Assembly (NCBI GenBank): GCA_036346225.1
Contig: JARFIW010000884.1
Span: forward strand, 4,326,501 to 4,390,500
Length of the DNA: 64,000 bases
Direction: 5' to 3'
From: Platerodrilus igneus
Taxonomy: Eukaryota; Arthropoda; Insecta; Coleoptera; Lycidae
Positions within the stretch are counted from its first letter, which is position 1. Every line of letters starts with the position of its first letter. The notes below the pieces were generated by a model, which was not told where the DNA came from, searched no databases, and saw only the letters and a program-made list of their open reading frames with translations. Both the position numbers and the translations under genes were made by a program. This document shows positions 43,165-52,933 of the stretch, piece by piece.

Positions 43165-43566
43165 TGGTACTTACATTTTTAGTTTTATAACACCATGATG
43201 CGGGATATAATAAGAATAGTCGGAAATAGACGCGGTTTAAACAGATTGCATGTGTTTGGAATTTAAATAGTTGTGCATGAACGAAAGGTATTGTTCATTA
43301 ATCAAAGGTTGTTTAGTTAGACGAATTTTAAAAAACAATGCGCAGTAGAGCGGATTACCACTACGGGAAAAGGAAGGTTTTGGATCTTCAAAGGGCAGAG
43401 AGACGAAATACCGTCCTTTTTCATTGCGACGAAGAGTGTCACCGTAATATTTTTCAATCAAGAATTCATCAGGTGTGAAAGGTTTAGTATCAGCAACCTC
43501 TTCAACTTTCCATAATTTCGCAACAATATATTTCAGGGGGGAAGCAGACTCGGTCATACAATACAA
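43165..43566 (-). pseudogene. BEL/Pao pol N-terminal part before RT
   Basis: Frame 43566-43237 has the pre-RT signature of BEL elements: KLWKVEEVADTKPFTPDEF and RRNEKGRYFVSLPFEDPKP. The conserved HHGVIKTKNVSTK-type start of the RT fingers follows to about 43165 in a shifted register, directly before the mariner insertion. Confidence 0.75.
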
Positions 43567-43849
43567 GCTAGTGACTGTAGAAGCGGGCGGTGATGGTATG
43601 CTTCCTGTTAAAACACATCGAAAAATAGTGATAAGAGCAATAGGTTAATCACTTGAACCTTGGATACAGTCATTTATTAAGACTAGGGAAAATATCCGCG
43701 TTAAGTAATAAATCAATAGGTCCAGATTAAACGAAGAGCGAAACAGCCAGTTTGAAATTACCTAGATGAGCGTAATTGACAGAATAAATATTAGTAGTAG
43801 ATAAATTTTCACCAATTTTGCGAAGTATGACAGCTACGAAATTAATAGT

Positions 43850-44060
43850 AGGCGAGGAATCATCTATGGGTTTGAGCAAAATTGTTACAGCGCCATGCAT
43901 AGCCGCGGAGAGCTTGAAGCCTAAACCGCTAAGGGTTAGAGAATTCTACCTGAGTCGAGCAAACAACGAAATTTTTGAAAGAACCGGAGCGATCAGTGAT
44001 TTCCACTCGAACAATGGAGAGCAACACAATTGAAGATTTGACGAAAGAATTAAATTAAAC
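43850..44060 (-). pseudogene. BEL/Pao retropepsin remnant
   Basis: In one minus-strand register this stretch reads SGNH..LRFFQKFRCLLDSG, matching the BEL aspartic protease active site LLDSG that follows a VxVxDxSG-like strand. Stops and shifts surround it. Confidence 0.5.
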
Positions 44061-44133
44061 AGCATACGATGTTGACGTATCACTGCTGCTAGACGAAGTA
44101 AACAGTTCCTTAGAAACAAGAGTAGCGGATGGC

Positions 44134-45743
44134 TTATAGCGGTCTGAAGAGCGGAACTAGTAGCAGGCGAAACCGTAGAGACGTGGGAGCAGGACTCAAA
44201 CAAGCCTTTCTACTGCTAGCAGTAGCGGGCATAGGCGTAATGCGATGATAATGCAATAAAGAATGATGTCGTTCATTACATTGGCGGTAGGAAATAGCTG
44301 ATTTACACTTATTCAAAACGTGTGAATTACTAAGGTAGTTCATACAAAGTTTATGTTTTTTGACAAAGGTGTAGCGATCATATGGAAAAAGTTTAGCAAA
44401 CTCATTGCAACGATAAAGACTGTTATCTTGACGGCAAAGCGGACACTTAACGACATTAAGACTGGTATGTACTAACATGAAAACAGTGGAGCGAGACATG
44501 AACAGGTTAGATGGAATAACTTTGTTTAAATCGGTTTTATGATTAACTGACAAATTTGACAAGGATTTACAAGTCTTTTCTAAGTAAGCAATTAGCTCTG
44601 TATATGTTGTGATAGAGATGGGGTTCTAATGTAATTCAAAATTGCGAGCTGTATGTACATAAAGGCGGTTTAAAATCATGTGCACCAGGATGAAATCCCA
44701 TTCCTCTACAAATAGAGCTAATTTTTAAGCGCCAGCAAGTTGCCGACAAAGGTGTCCACTAATTTTTGTAAGCCTGATATGATCAGAATTCAACTTAGGA
44801 AATTTAGCATGTTTTTCCAAAGCGCGTATGTAATACGGTGAATATCACGATTTTATTCGCAAAACTTATTGTACGCAAGAGGGTAATTGACGTCCGTAAG
44901 ATCAAAGTTCTTAATGGTAAGCAATGGTGGACCCTTTAGCACTGATTTAAGGCATGAAAATTTATTCACGGCTGACAGCTCGTCATTTAGATGAACTAAA
45001 CTATCAAAACGGTCAATAACACTTTCCAATAAACATTACATTTGATTTTCCAATGCTCCACCCGAAGGTACTACATTGGCCAGGAAGCGAGTTTTTTACC
45101 TGGACAATTTGGAATTTTGCCGAACCCTTGCCGTTCCAAGCAAGGTAGGGATCTTTAACGTGCATGACAACACTCACACACGGGACCTCCATTTTACCTC
45201 TCATCCGAACGAGGGTGTATTTTTGTGAAAAATGCTCGCCTAACATTTTTCAAGCGGACCGTGTCGGGATTCGAACCCGGGACCTTGGGCGTAGTAGTCA
45301 CACACATACCACTACGCCACGGAGCCGCCACTTTCAAATAAACAACCATCCCCTTCAAAAGTAGGGAGGGTAAGCGGCGATAGAGACACCTTTGACTTAA
45401 GTATCTGGAGGAATGGGTAAACTAGCTTGGGGCAAGGCAGGTTTACTCAAACAAAGTTTCAGAAAAGCGCTTTTGTTAAAAAAAAGTACGTTTCAAGCTG
45501 TTTCCGTATAGCGTCTTCTCTTTCAAATTGGTCGTCGGCGTCGGTTACAGAGTCGATTGCAGAGATTACGGCGTTATGATGACCAAAAAAGCTTTCGAGA
45601 ATCCGGTCAATCGATGTATATTGAGCGTGAAACAGATCTAACAGACAGGAGTCACTTTCAAATTTGTGTGTGATCTCAAAAATATCTTGCAGCGTGTTTA
45701 TTCAACTGATGCGTAAAAAGTGCATGTGTTTTAATTTCTCCAT
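44134..45743 (-). pseudogene. gag: BEL/Pao gag, interrupted by a SINE
   Basis: The frame starts at the ATG at 45743 and soon carries a stop. The N-terminal region includes SFFGHHNAVISAIDSVTDAD and QFEREDAIRKQLETYF. The C-terminal frame 44562-44134 holds the BEL-type zinc knuckles CPLCRQDNSLYRC and LCMNYLSNSHVLNKCKS. The stretch is split by a 295 bp SINE and many shifts. Confidence 0.75.
45035..45329 (-). mobile_element. tRNA-headed SINE with 14 bp target duplication
   Basis: The minus-strand head at 45329-45255 starts GGCGGCTCCGTGGCGTAGTG. Pol III box A (GTGGCGTAGTGGTATG) lies within 45319-45305 and box B (GGTTCGAATCC) at 45277-45267. A 220 bp body follows, ending in the hairpin CCAATGTAG...GAGCATTGG and AAATCAAATGTAAT. 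The flanks ACTTTCCAATAAAC (45021-45034) and ACTTTCAAATAAAC (45330-45343) are target duplications with one mismatch. It is inserted in BEL gag. Confidence 0.9.
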
Positions 45744-45809
45744 CATAACTAATTATTTAAACTAAATGCAAACAGAAGGAACAATATTAACGCCTAACCA
45801 ATGTAACAA

Positions 45810-46375
45810 ATTTAATAAAAAGGAGAACGTAATTTTCGCTATAAATTAGTCGATCGTACGAAATCGAACGTTATCTGAGTCGGGAAATAACTCAAATAAA
45901 TAAAGTGTTAAATGTGAAGCGATAACAAATACTTGTACCTTATTTACTAATAACAAATATTTTACAAATGATACTTTCAATGAAACAAATTTAATATATA
46001 CGAAACAAATTCTATAACCGAATTGAAAAGCGAATGCAACTTGATAAATTGGCGATTTTATTTTGCAAATAAAGCAGTTTGTTACGAAGTAACTTGCAGG
46101 TTTTTCACACCGGATCGAATAGAATCAATGTTTAGCGGTGATTGGATAGCCACATATGGTGGAGAATAGTGGACGTGTAGATATGAGTAAATTTAAAAAT
46201 ATGCGAAACCTTCAAGCACTTACTATAATAATCTGCAGCAACGGTAGATGGCGGAATGATAGCGGTTGACCGATTGCGGCACTCAAACGTTTAGCACCAT
46301 AGCTAAGAGACACCTGCCTGTTTGGAATAGTTGGAACAACTTTTAGCGACTGTACTGTACAAAAGTGCGACACCT
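45810..46375 (-). repeat. Candidate 5' LTR of BEL copy 1
   Basis: Non-coding stretch upstream of gag that starts, on the minus strand, TGTTATAGGTGTCGCACTTT near 46383. I cannot confirm it because no matching 3' LTR is in the window. Confidence 0.3.
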
Positions 46376-46499
46376 ATAACACAAAAGCAGTTAAAGGTTT
46401 TAACAATCGCGGAAAACCATTAATAACAGTATGATAACTATGAATGGGAATTTACCTGCAAGCTACCTCTTATGTTATATTAAAACAATAGAACGTTCT

Positions 46500-47597
46500 C
46501 CGATGAAAATTTTCGAAGAATTAACAGGCGGAATGAGTGGACTGTAATTGGCGAAGGAGCTCTGCAAGGCAGACATTGCCGTCCACCATAAGGAACAATG
46601 AAATAAGTTGAAAGGCAGCAAATCGCGGCAGGATTCTCATTGGAAGGAATATGTTACCAAGAAGTGCGAGGCTTTTCCTGAATATAGGAAACTTGATTGG
46701 CGACAAATATCTTATAGCCGCGTTCGGAAGCGTCCGCAAAACAATAAACTTTATACGTCGAAAATTGTGGCGAAAGTAGCAAGCGTGGTAAAGCAAAAAT
46801 GGTAGTTCATGCAGATATCTTACCCACAAACGGAGTAAGTCGGGGGGAGGGGGATCATCCCGTCTAATTGCAAAGACCACAAACGTTGAATTAAATGTTT
46901 TACTAAAAAAGCCATAGAGGAGGTAGAATTCTAATAGAGTCGAAAAAAGGGATAAGTTGTTCTTGATACAGGCGGTATACTGTGGCTGAACTAGAAAACA
47001 AAAAGTATCTGAGGTGGGATTCCATTGAAGACCTACATCTTTCAGAGACTGATTGTCAGGATCCGTAAAGGAGCGAAGTAGTGCGAATTATTGCAAAGCG
47101 GAAAGATCCTGTAGTAATTCCCGACAATTACTAGACCAAGTATGAGGTCAAAACCACTGAGTTTTAAAAAAGCGCTTAGTTGATTCCGTATAGCCGAGGT
47201 TGATTTTATAAAGTCTCCACCCGAAGTAATATCATCGATGTAGGTATTATTTTGAAGAACAAAGGAGGCCAAAGGAAAAGAATTTCTTTCATCTTCAACC
47301 AACTGCAGGAGCGCAATGTACCCCATAGATAACGGTATTTAATTGGAAGTCCTGAATAGACTCATCAGGAGAAGAACGCCCAACTATTCGTTGATGATCA
47401 CGATGATCAGAATTAACAAGGATTTGTCTATACATTTTGGCGAATATCTGCAGTAATAACACAGGAATAAACACGAAATTGTAACAAAATTGCAGTAATT
47501 TCTTGTTGAAGCTTGGGGCCAACAAACAAATGATCATTTAAAAACGATTGAGATAAAATTTTAGCGGAGGCGTTGAAAACTACACGTAGTTCGGTAC
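46500..47597 (-). pseudogene. BEL/Pao RT and RNase H fragment (copy 2)
   Basis: The reverse transcriptase core in frame 47326-47042 includes SFVLQNNTYIDDITSGGDF with the YIDD box near 47235, preceded by DRHDHQRIVGRSSPDESIQD in another register (47537-47390). RNase H follows near 46800-46590 with the signature FADASERGYKIF. Flanking sequence is about as diverged from copy 1 as a separate insertion would be. The 5' side is cut at 47597, where the gypsy element was inserted. Confidence 0.75.
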
Positions 47598-48118
47598 TGT
47601 AGCGGGCTACTATTAACGCGTTTCACCAATCTAGAAGAAATAATAACAAAAGTCTTTATTACTCACTGTTCACAAGTCTAATTAACAGTATACGCCTTAT
47701 TTATAGATGTTTTCATTCCAATTAACAATGAAACACTATCACACTAATGCTATTTACAAGCACTAATATCTTCTTAAACTAAATCCTTAACCACGAGTCT
47801 TTTTAACAACACTAACACTACTGTAATTTATTTATTACACTTATTTACAAGCTGGCGGTACAATATACACGTTCACATAACACAAATTTATATTTTTTAT
47901 AGGACTTTCAAAACGTAGTGACCAACTAACTATACACTAGATGATTTATATACGACATTTTGATATTGACTAACTGATGTACCCTGATCACCGATCTTAT
48001 ATATACCCTATAATTAAATAGATGATTCATAGGTGTTTGTTGGAAGGTTTGAGACTTCTGTAGAATATACTTCGGTTTGCAGCTTGCATGTTTGAGGGTT
48101 GCCTAATAGTTTGTATCA
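47598..48118 (-). repeat. 3' LTR of gypsy copy 2
   Basis: On the minus strand a polypurine tract AAAAAGGGGCAG (48130-48119) is followed by TGATACAAAC at 48118, and the repeat ends GTAGCCCGCTACA at 47598, so it is 521 bp with TG...CA ends. No second copy exists in the window to confirm the edges. Confidence 0.65.
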
Positions 48119-48746
48119 CTGCCCCTTTTTAAAACCGTTACGTCCCGTAACTGTAAAAACATTTTGACGCCAATTCCATGACTGACAACAATATCGGCAG
48201 TTATCTCCTCTGGTGCATCCACCACATCGTTGGAAATAACAGTCAACACTTTTCTCTTGGCATTGGTAGGCAACCGGTTTATAGCAACAAACAAGGACCT
48301 GGAGGTTGGTTCCCTGGAAAATTACTTCTAGCATATTTCGATCTAAGCGATCCAGTCCACAACCTAGCTTGGGCACGCTAGTCTCGTTACTACATTTTTC
48401 ATCATCTGAGCCTTAAGATCTAGCAAAAGCTCCCATAAATGTTCATAATTAGGTCTCTGCCATGAAGAATTTTTGGTGACCAGATAGTAAACATACCGCT
48501 TTCCATCCTGAAGAACCAAAGTTTTCCTTACAGTAGGCTGCTGTTGTACTAATTTATCACACATCCAAACGTTTTCTTGAAAACAACAGCTATTCCGCTG
48601 GACATTTGCAGATCTTGAGCTACGCAATGTGCAAGGGAATACCCTTCTGGTGCTCTAAACAGATCTTGCTGTTTTTCAATAATAACACCAAATTTCGCCT
48701 TAGCGGAACCACAATACGCCGCTATAAAACTCACAAAATCTACATT
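48116..48746 (-). pseudogene. Macrodomain (TARG1/Poa1-like ADP-ribose hydrolase fold)
   Basis: Three minus-strand registers together show a macrodomain. 48746-48549 has IIEKQQDLFRAPEGYSLAHC then QDLQMSSGIAVVFKKTF; 48627-48364 has QQPTVRKTLVLQDGKRYVYY and WQRPNYEHLWELLLDLK; 48376-48290 has KLGCGLDRLDRNMLEVIFQG. These correspond to the ribose-binding SLAHC, GIAxxF and GCGLD loops of the TARG1 (OARD1)/Poa1 class, which removes ADP-ribose from proteins or metabolites. The Asp of GCGLD is kept; the Lys used by TARG1 (VLK) is Gln here. Two frameshifts, near 48555 and 48368, break it. It lies between the integrase C-terminus and the polypurine tract, and its frame runs into the LTR, so it belongs to the element. 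Confidence 0.85.
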
Positions 48747-49366
48747 TGACTAACGATTAATAATCTTCGAACACCATTCTCATTACTCGAGTTTTCATGG
48801 TTGTTGCCAGCATAAGATGTTAAACGGTCAAAGTGTACCCCTTTCGGTATACCACGGAGAGATTTTCTGATCCGGTACACTTGATCGGAGTGTAATTCCA
48901 ACGGAACTCCAAAGCGACAAAACAACTCCCTCACTAGTACATCTGCAACCGTCTCGGCTTTTTGGTTAGGTATAGCATACGCTTCCGGCCTTTTGGTAAA
49001 ATAATTTATTGTAACCTAGATGTATTTATTTTCTTTCTCTGATTCAAGAAACGAACCAGTTATATCAATGGACGCCCTCTCCAAGGGATTCCCCACGTTA
49101 TACTGTCTTATTGGGGCATTCCGTTTTGTGACCGGGCCATTTCCAGAGGCGCACAACTCAGATTTCCGGCACCACTTCCTCACACCTTCTTTGCAGATCA
49201 CCCAATAGAATCTTTCTCTCACTCTTTCGACAGTGCTATTCACGCCAAAGTGCGCACCAGAAATACCATCGTGCAAGTGCTGCAACACTTTCGGCACTCT
49301 GCTTCTCGGCACTATCATTTGAAGTCGTCTCTCAGTGCCATCTTCACACTCCAAGCGTCGTTTCAA
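48740..49366 (-). pseudogene. Gypsy integrase with internal core deletion
   Basis: The N-terminal zinc-binding part is visible (HLHDGISGAHFGVNSTVERV, then WCRKSELC), then the core begins with SIDITGSF (first catalytic Asp) and continues across a stop near 49016 to RFGVPLELHSDQ (second Asp). The next residues are already the C-terminal tail VYRIRKSLRGIPKGVHFDRL. Roughly 130 residues, including the catalytic Glu, are missing between HSDQ and VYRIRK. The tail ends near 48743 at a stop just before the macrodomain frame. Confidence 0.85.
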
Positions 49367-49474
49367 GATTCTATTTTAAATCACCAAGGAGTCCCACTGC
49401 GCCCAGTATGCTTTCAGGCTCCTACTTGAAATACTCATTTCTTCCCAAGTTGGTCGTTGTCCTCTACTTTTCCA

Positions 49475-50110
49475 CTAAATAATACGTGTCAATTCGGCGT
49501 CATTCTCCTGGTCTTCTTGTATTCTTTCGGGTTGCCAAGTATCATCAGCTACCGTCAGTCTATGGATGACACTTATTTTCTCTTCCATCTTGGAGCAATG
49601 ATTGCACTCTATCGAACAAGGTCTTCTTGACAGAGCGTCTGCATTCCGATCGCTAGTTCCTAAACGATGTTGTGTGTCAAAGCCATATTCCTGCAGGCGT
49701 TCTATCCACCTAGCAACGTGTCCTTCAGGATTTCGAAACTGCAGTAACCATTTCAGTGTAGTATGATTTGTTCTTAACAGGAATTTACGGCCGTATAAAT
49801 ACTTATAAAAGTGCTCTACGGATTTGACGACGGTCAACAGTTCCCTTTTTGTCACACAATAGTTCCTTTCTGGGCGCGACAAGAACTTGCTGAAATATCC
49901 AATAACTTTTTCTTGTCCGTCCTGCACTTGAGAAAAAACGCTTTCTATAGCTGTGTTGCTGGCATCGGTATCCAACACAAAATTATCCTCTATCCGTGGA
50001 TAACTCAGAATTGGTGCTGTAACTAGTAGCCGTTTAAGTTGTTCAAATGCGCTGTGACAGTCGTCATTCCAATTATATTCTTGCCCATCTTCGGTTAATT
50101 TCGTAAGCAC
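49475..50110 (-). pseudogene. Gypsy RT connection and RNase H
   Basis: A 211-codon frame with the RNase H domain: FVLDTDASNTAIESVFSQV (first catalytic Asp), NYCVTKRELLTVVKSVEHF (Glu), FLLRTNHTTLKWLLQF (Asp replaced by Asn in RTN, where TD is usual) and RHRLGTSDRNADALSRR-like HRLGTSDRNADALSRRPC. The Asp-to-Asn change would weaken the active site. It continues directly from the RT frame after a shift near 50115. Confidence 0.8.
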
Positions 50111-50122
50111 TGTTCGTAAACC

Positions 50123-51093
50123 CTAGTATAAAACGTCGGTAACATCTACACAATCCCAAAAAACTGCGTATTTGGTGTATATCTGCTGGTGTGGGCCACC
50201 GTTTTCATCTTTTCCAAATAGGTGAAATTTCTTAGGGCTCAAAATAAGGTTTGCCCCATGTAATCTTTGGAATATCCCCTCTAGGTTCTTAAGATGTTTT
50301 TCAAAAGACCCGCTTAACACTATCACATCGTCTAGGTATACCAGACATGTTTTCCAGGACAGTCCACGCAGTATCGACTCCATCAAACGTTCAAAAGTAG
50401 CAGGAGCATTGCATAATCCAAAGGGCATAACCTTGAACTGCCATAATCCAGTTCCAATTGTAAACGCAGTTTTCGCTTTATCGTTTGGCTCCATGCCTAC
50501 CTGCCAGTATCCGCTTTTCAAGTCCAAGGTCGAAAACCATTTAGATCCGGATAGAGTATCCAAAGTGTCATCGATTCTGGGCAAAAGATAGCTGTCTTTC
50601 TTTGTCACATTGTTTAGTCGCCGGTAGTCTACACAAAACTTTGTCGACCCATCCTTTTTCTTGACAAACACTACCGGAGATGCCCATGGACTATTCGAGG
50701 GCTCAATTATTCCCCGTTTCTCCATGTCTGTGATAATTTGCTCAGCGTCCTTACGTTTTGCCAAAGGAAGTCGCTGGGATGTTGTCGTATCGGTTGCGCA
50801 TCTCCAGTATTGATCTTGTGTTGCACCACATTCGTCCTTCCTTTCTCACTATCATCTAGTGCAAACACACCTCGATATCGTCCGACCAGTTCTTTTATCT
50901 TGCCCAGTTGGTAGCCTTGACACGATGGTATAAACATATTCAACAATTTCTGTGAGCAACCGTTGGCTGGTTTATCTTTCGTGTCGTCCACACAACGTTT
51001 AATATGGCATACTGGAATGCAACTTCCCACAATCATGTTTAAATTCAGAGTCACCGTATGAGGGTTAATGGTTAGCACCCTTATTAGTGTCAT
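50123..51093 (-). pseudogene. Gypsy reverse transcriptase
   Basis: Frame 51093-50707 carries the N-terminal fingers lead-in (KIKELVGRYRGVFALDDSEK, HKINTGDAQPIRQHP) and shifts near 50760 into 50764-50123. That frame has SPVVFVKKKDGSTKFCVDYR, STLDLKSGYWQVGM, FGLCNAPATFERLMESIL and LVYLDDVIVL (catalytic YLDD). This is a typical Ty3/gypsy RT of the insect group with a DYRRLN motif. Its C-terminal end is scrambled near 50190. Confidence 0.85.
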
Positions 51094-51193
51094 ATTTCGA
51101 GACTTTATCAGTGTCCTGCGGACCCATTCCCGATTTAGTTGCTTCCATCATGTATACTTGTCCTTCCCAGAGAGTATCCATCCGGGCGTTCCA

Positions 51194-51600
51194 TCACGTC
51201 TTCTCGGGTATTTTCATATCACAAATCATTCGAACATGTATCGTCTGGTTACTCGTCCCCTGAAATGGAATTTCATCATCATCTATCCGAAGCACGTTAT
51301 CTTTCATGTTCACATGAAATCCATATTCTCTAATGAGATCCATTCCCAAGATAACTTCTTCTGTAATTTTAGCTACCAACACCCGATGATTAATTAGTTT
51401 GTCTCCAATTCCCAACGTTACGGCAGTCTCTCCGTGGGTAAACATTTTCTCGCCACTTACTGTTCGAAGACATACCTATGCAGGTAGCACTTTTTTACGA
51501 CCAAGTCTGGTCTCGCAATAGTTCTTGTCGCTCCTGTATCCATGAGTAATCGGACGGCCCTACTATTAATTCTAACATCGATATAAATGCTGTCCAGACT
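51194..51600 (-). pseudogene. Gypsy retropepsin
   Basis: The active site LLMDTGATRTIARPDL is near 51560-51510 in one register. The rest of the protease, including VILGMDLIREYGFHVNMKDN (the ILG-type strand), lies in the frame 51445-51194. A stop and register change near 51475 separate them. Confidence 0.75.
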
Positions 51601-51719
51601 TTCCATCGACGACGCAGCACGGATGATAATCTCCGGGGCACTAAGTTGTGTTGTCGACGTTCGTCCACTTACATTGACTTGCTTTAGTTTTTCCTGCTGC
51701 TCAATCGGTTGTTTTTTTG

Positions 51720-52275
51720 GTTTAGTACAGCGTCTCTATATATGGTCAATTTTACCGCAGCTCTAGCATCGCAGACCTCATCTCCTCGGTCGTTGTCTTT
51801 CCAGCCTTTCTGTCACACGGTTGATTATTTCTTCTATGCTGTTTTGCGATTGACCAGGTTCTTCTAAGGTAGACCGAACTTTGTGACTCACCCTGTGTGA
51901 TGTCTGCTTAGCTGCTTCAAATTCAAGCGCATGAGCCAGTGCATCATTTAACATTTTTGGCCGTGCTAATCTTAAAGCCTGCTGTATTTCACCGTCTTTA
52001 ACGCCATCCACAAATGTTTGAACAGCCAGTTGTTTGAGGAAGCTATCTGGTGCCTTTGAGTATGCCAATCAGCTTCGAATACTTGCAGGCTTTTATTTGT
52101 CTTTTGCAAACGGTTCTTAACTTGTGCATGGTAAACCTGTTGAAGGTGAGGGTCTCCATATCTCATCTCAACCTTCGATGTTAAAAGGCCGCCATAATCA
52201 TTCTGTTGGTGATCGGGAATCATTTTCAAGATGTTAAGAGTTTCCCCGCAGGGCCACGGATATAGTCTTATCACT
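51720..52275 (-). pseudogene. gag: Gypsy gag, capsid to zinc knuckle
   Basis: Capsid segments GGLLTSKVEMRYGDPHLQQV and NKSLQVFEADWHTQRHQIAS (52274-52080) pass by frameshift into KQLAVQTFVDGVKDGEIQQA and NDALAHALEFEAAKQTS (52068-51778). A CCHC knuckle of the form RCYSCGKIDHI, with one stop, is near 51770-51730. The matrix-like N-terminus and the start codon are absent, so the element is truncated at about 52275. Confidence 0.8.
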
Positions 52276-52679
52276 TAAAAGGAAACCGTTTTGAAGATAT
52301 TTGAAATAAACTGATCTTACGGTGCCATCTTTAAATAGTCCCCTTAGGATGCATGTACCTCAAATCGACACGAAATGTTTTCTACAATTTGCAGTTTTCT
52401 TTTGTGAAGAGCGTTTCTGGACCATTTGTATTTAAACAGGCAATTATCTGTTTCTACATTTCGGCACTGCTACATCAGATGCTGTATAATTGATTCAAAA
52501 GTTTTTATAAATTAACTTGTTATAAAGTAATACAATCTAATTTGAAGTCCATCAATGAGTTCTGTTGTGACAAAACGTTTCCCTTGTATATACATAAACC
52601 CGAAACTAGAACTCGAGACCAATTAAGTTGCCCTTAAATGTAATAATTCTTAAGGGGTTATTAGATATTAAAAACTTAC
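52276..52679. other. Non-coding, no feature seen
   Basis: Expected to hold the gypsy 5' LTR or leader, but no LTR match to 47598-48118 is visible. Confidence 0.5.
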
Positions 52680-52933
52680 TGCCAATAATTTGCAAATGTT
52701 TTTTTCATCCCAAGTAGTATCATAATAACGATACAACCACAATTTAAAATTTTTTCTATACAAGTACCGTTGAAATTCACCGTTCTGCAAACTAAAGAAC
52801 TTGAAGAACACTTATTGAAATCTTTTTCTTTAAAATTACTTCCGCAATGCGTACGGACAAGGTCACGAGAAGACATTACTGGTTTTACTACAAACAAGAT
52901 ATTTAACTGCAAGATGAAAATTTTGCTCATCAC
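52680..52933 (-). CDS. Candidate exon of a Cys-rich secreted peptide
   Basis: The minus-strand frame from the ATG at 52933 begins MMSKIFILQLNILFVVKPVM, a plausible signal peptide, followed by a mature part with six cysteines (spacing C-x11-C-x6-C-x8-C-x6-C-x-C: HCGSNF...NKCSSSSLVCRTV...GTCIEKILNCGCI). The frame runs into a perfect GTAAGT donor at 52679-52674. The cysteine order loosely recalls trypsin-inhibitor-like (TIL) modules but lacks clear spacing. No second exon was found in the next 2 kb on that strand. It is the only non-TE coding candidate between 20 and 64 kb. Confidence 0.35.

Larger units (their letters stand above)
41820..46375 (-). mobile_element. BEL/Pao retrotransposon, copy 1, with nested insertions
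   Basis: Minus-strand order is possible 5' LTR and leader (about 46375-45744), gag (45743-44134), protease (about 44060-43850), pol N-terminus (43566-43165), a mariner insertion (43159-42431), then reverse transcriptase (42430 to about 41900), ending near 41820. A SINE is inserted in gag at 45035-45329. RNase H and integrase are lost. Confidence 0.8.
47598..52275 (-). mobile_element. Ty3/gypsy element (copy 2) carrying a macrodomain
   Basis: Minus-strand order is gag, protease, reverse transcriptase, RNase H, integrase (internally deleted), macrodomain, 3' LTR. The 5' LTR and gag start are missing past 52275. It sits inside BEL copy 2: BEL sequence ...GTAGTTCGGTAC stops at the LTR edge. Confidence 0.85.

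Noticed and set aside
45164..45364. 66-codon + strand frame
   Set aside because: Lies across the SINE and its target duplication; antisense to the tRNA head.
46608..46805. 65-codon + strand frame
   Set aside because: Antisense to the BEL RNase H signature FADASERGY.
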